Of a stretch of DNA of 8,918 bases, positions 7,688-8,918 are shown piece after piece; the stretch's first letter is position 1, and each line of letters begins with the position of its first letter. The position numbers and the translations under genes were made by a program. Below the pieces are notes generated by a model. The model saw only the letters and a program-made list of their open reading frames with translations. It was not told the DNA's origin and ran no database searches. Source of the DNA: CAG-273 sp964618105 (lineage in GTDB: Bacteria; Bacillota; Clostridia; TANB77; CAG-508); NCBI GenBank assembly GCA_964618105.1, contig CAZUAJ010000038.1, positions 1 to 8,918 on the forward strand, in the 5' to 3' direction.

Positions 7688-7720
7688 AAACTAGTCCAAA
7701 TTAATGGGCTAGTTTTTTTT
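7688..7720. terminator. Bidirectional Rho-independent terminator
   Basis: AAACTAGTCC (7688-7697) pairs with GGGCTAGTTT (7706-7715), with one G-T pair and an 8-nt loop, followed by eight T residues ending at 7720. Read on the minus strand the same stem is followed by TTTTAATTT. It can therefore end both the efp transcript and the convergent minus-strand transcript. Confidence 0.88.
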
Positions 7721-7760
7721 GTATTAGAACAATGTATTACACATATATAAAGTTATAAAT

Positions 7761-8342
7761 CTAATCAAAATTAAATAAACTAAGAGGATCAATATAATTT
7801 CCATCAATACGTACACCCAAATGTAAATGAGGTCCAGTTGTAGCTCCATTTGTAGGATCACCATTTTCATCTTTATACTGATTACCGTTTTACACCATAA
7901 ACATTCTTAGGTCCAACATTACCAATAACCTGTCCTTTTAAAACAACATCTCCAACTTTGACAATAAAATTAGGGGAAACATGGCAATAAGTAACCTTCA
8001 TATTATCATTTGTCAAAGTAATAGTATAACCACCACCACCTAAAAAATTAGCAAATGTAATAGTACCATCACATATAGCAATAAATTTACTACCTTCAGG
8101 AGCACCAATATCAATTCCAGCATGATAAGTAGTGGCACCTGCAGTAGGTAAACCACGATAACCAAAATATGAAGTTATATAAGTATAACCGTGGTGAAGG
8201 CCATACAAATTCTTCGTTTGGATCAAAAGGGTAAAATTCTATACCGAGCTATAGAAGAACCAAAAAAACATGAAACAAATAAAACCATAATTACTATTGA
8301 AATAAATAAATAGTAAAAAGGCTTAAAAAAACTACTAGACAT
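7761..8342 (-). CDS. Secreted M23 family metallopeptidase, interrupted by three +1 shifts at CGG
   Basis: Read conventionally this is a frameshifted pseudogene. Skipping one C at 8246, 8191 and 7887 gives one 192-residue protein: (582-3)/3 is exactly 193 codons with TAG. Residues 1-32 form a signal or membrane anchor (hydrophobic 12-28), and a linker ending FVWPSP leads into the M23 (LytM-type) endopeptidase domain from about residue 51. The zinc and catalytic residues are all present: His73 and Asp77 (HAGID), His120 (YCHVSP), and His171/His173 (HLH). It likely cuts peptidoglycan cross-bridges outside the membrane. The start is clear: GGAGG (8350-8354 on the plus strand as CCTCC) lies 7 nt before the ATG. 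It lies 42 nt after the GtrA gene, probably in the same transcript. Intact motifs in all four segments argue against decay. Confidence 0.85.
7885..7887 (-). other. CGG frameshift site 3 (before the HxH segment)
   Basis: After Lys151 (AAA) the next in-frame codon is CGG, followed by TAA, a stop. Skipping the C reads GGT AAT CAG and restores 41 residues containing the catalytic HLHLGV motif and the natural TAG stop. Without the shift the enzyme would lack its HxH motif. Confidence 0.8.
8189..8191 (-). other. CGG frameshift site 2 (start of the M23 domain)
   Basis: After Pro50 (CCA) the in-frame codon is CGG. Skipping its C gives GGT TAT ACT and joins FVWPSP to GYTYITSYFGYR, the usual opening of this M23 domain. 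The unshifted frame soon ends in a stop. Confidence 0.8.
8244..8246 (-). other. CGG frameshift site 1 (end of the signal segment)
   Basis: After Ala32 (GCT) the in-frame codon is CGG. Skipping its C gives GGT ATA GAA and continues GIEFYPFDPNEEF. Without the shift translation stops at a TGA after a 39-residue peptide. Confidence 0.78.
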
Positions 8343-8349
8343 AAAAATA

Positions 8350-8354
8350 CCTCC
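8350..8354 (-). promoter_or_regulatory. Ribosome binding site of the M23 gene
   Basis: A perfect GGAGG on the minus strand lies 7 nt before the ATG at 8342. It fixes the start upstream of all three shift sites and shows that the reading frame begins at the signal segment, not at the internal TTG at 8226. Confidence 0.85.
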
Positions 8355-8384
8355 AATTCTAGTAGCCCCCAATTTAACAATATA

Positions 8385-8813
8385 TTATTTTTTAAAAGCA
8401 AAAAATTTACTAATAAAAAAGTTTAAAATAATAACAATTACTGTAATAACACATTTATTAATTAAAAATCCTGTATTCTCACCAAAATTATAAAAAGCAT
8501 GAAGAACATCATTTAATAAAAATACCCCTACAATTTCTACTACCATTGTAAATGCTCTTCCTAAAATAAACTTTCCAAATTCAACCCATTTTTCTTTTGA
8601 AGTGTTTGCCGAAGATTCAAAAACCCATTTACGATTAGTAAAATAGGCAAATATAATGCAAGCAATAATTCCAATTGTACTTGCTAAATTTGTTTCTACA
8701 TGTAAAAATGCCTTTAAAATATATGAAACAACTATATTAACAACAGTTGTTAATATTCCAAAAATAGTATATAAAATTACTTCTTTATTTAATATCTTTT
8801 TTAATATTCCCAT
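8385..8813 (-). CDS. GtrA family membrane protein
   Basis: This small polytopic protein of about 142 residues has four membrane helices. The GtrA family is thought to move lipid-linked sugars across the membrane for cell-surface glycosylation. Helices follow at about residues 12-33, 39-59, 73-100 and 107-128, with the conserved NRKWVF after helix 2 and the closing NFFISKFFAFKK. The start is uncertain. The ATG at 8813 gives the usual short basic N-terminus (MGILKKILNKEV), but it has no good ribosome site. An ATG at 8849 lies just after a promoter-like sequence, and the same frame stays open, with hydrophobic residues, to the right edge at 8918. The protein could therefore be longer or the C-terminal part of a fusion. 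Confidence 0.82.
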   Translation of the reverse strand: MGILKKILNKEVILYTIFGILTTVVNIVVSYILKAFLHVETNLASTIGIIACIIFAYFTNRKWVFESSANTSKEKWVEFGKFILGRAFTMVVEIVGVFLLNDVLHAFYNFGENTGFLINKCVITVIVIILNFFISKFFAFKK

Positions 8814-8864
8814 TTCTAAAATTTGTATTATATAAATACTTTCCTCCATATTTAATGTAAAAAT

Positions 8865-8893
8865 ATTATACTCCAATAATAAAATAATTGCAA
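8865..8893 (-). promoter_or_regulatory. Possible promoter of the GtrA-M23 pair
   Basis: On the minus strand TTGCAA (8893-8888) and TATAAT (8870-8865) are exactly 17 nt apart, the same spacing as the three plus-strand promoters. It overlaps an open frame reaching the window edge, so it is either a real promoter just ahead of GtrA or a chance match inside a longer coding region. Confidence 0.5.
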
Positions 8894-8918
8894 GAAATAT
8901 TAAAATAAATAGTAACGT

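Noticed and set aside
7517..7750. Val/Met-rich plus-strand open frame over the Cys-rich gene
   Set aside because: It is a shadow frame of the cysteine-repeat region, with no ribosome site, and it runs through the terminator.
7882..8226. Stand-alone 114-residue M23 protein starting at a TTG
   Set aside because: It has no ribosome site, lacks the HxH motif, and the matching signal segment and C-terminus lie in the other frames on both sides.

Overview
The window is AT-rich DNA with A/T-ending codons, strong AGGAGG-type ribosome sites and TTGACA/TATAAT promoters. This points to a low-GC Bacillota, most likely a clostridial (gut-type) lineage. The efp gene followed by a CD1247-type zinc-ribbon gene also fits Clostridia. 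Almost all arginine is encoded by AGA or CGT.

Layout. Bases 1-170 are non-coding. They hold a nested inverted repeat with a G6 tract (possibly the end of a REP/MITE-like element) and a promoter. Bases 219-3853 carry two adjacent half-transporter genes that form a heterodimeric ABC exporter with one degenerate and one canonical ATP site. A hairpin terminator follows, then a new promoter and a compact run: yqeG (HAD phosphatase), a prepilin peptidase and an M24B Xaa-Pro peptidase. Next come efp, with its own promoter, and a CD1247-like protein with a remarkable cysteine-rich tail. A hairpin at 7688-7720 separates these genes from a convergent minus-strand pair: a GtrA-family membrane protein (cut by or running to the right edge) and an M23 peptidase gene.

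Main discovery candidate. The M23 gene (7761-8342, minus) cannot be read in one frame. It becomes one full-length 192-residue secreted peptidase, with every catalytic motif intact, if exactly one C is skipped at three places. At all three places the in-frame codon is CGG followed by T, so skipping the C gives GGT (Gly). I found no in-frame CGG in about 2,490 codons of the eight other genes, although CGG occurs there out of frame about eleven times. This suggests that CGG is not read as arginine in this organism but acts as a +1 frameshift (or CGGU four-base) signal. A recurrent assembly error or an unusual pseudogene are the alternatives.

The genes otherwise look like housekeeping and envelope functions: drug or lipid export, translation of polyproline (EF-P), peptide trimming, pilin processing and cell-wall hydrolysis. 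Only the efp-CD1247 and peptidase-efp neighbourhoods suggest a conserved functional link.
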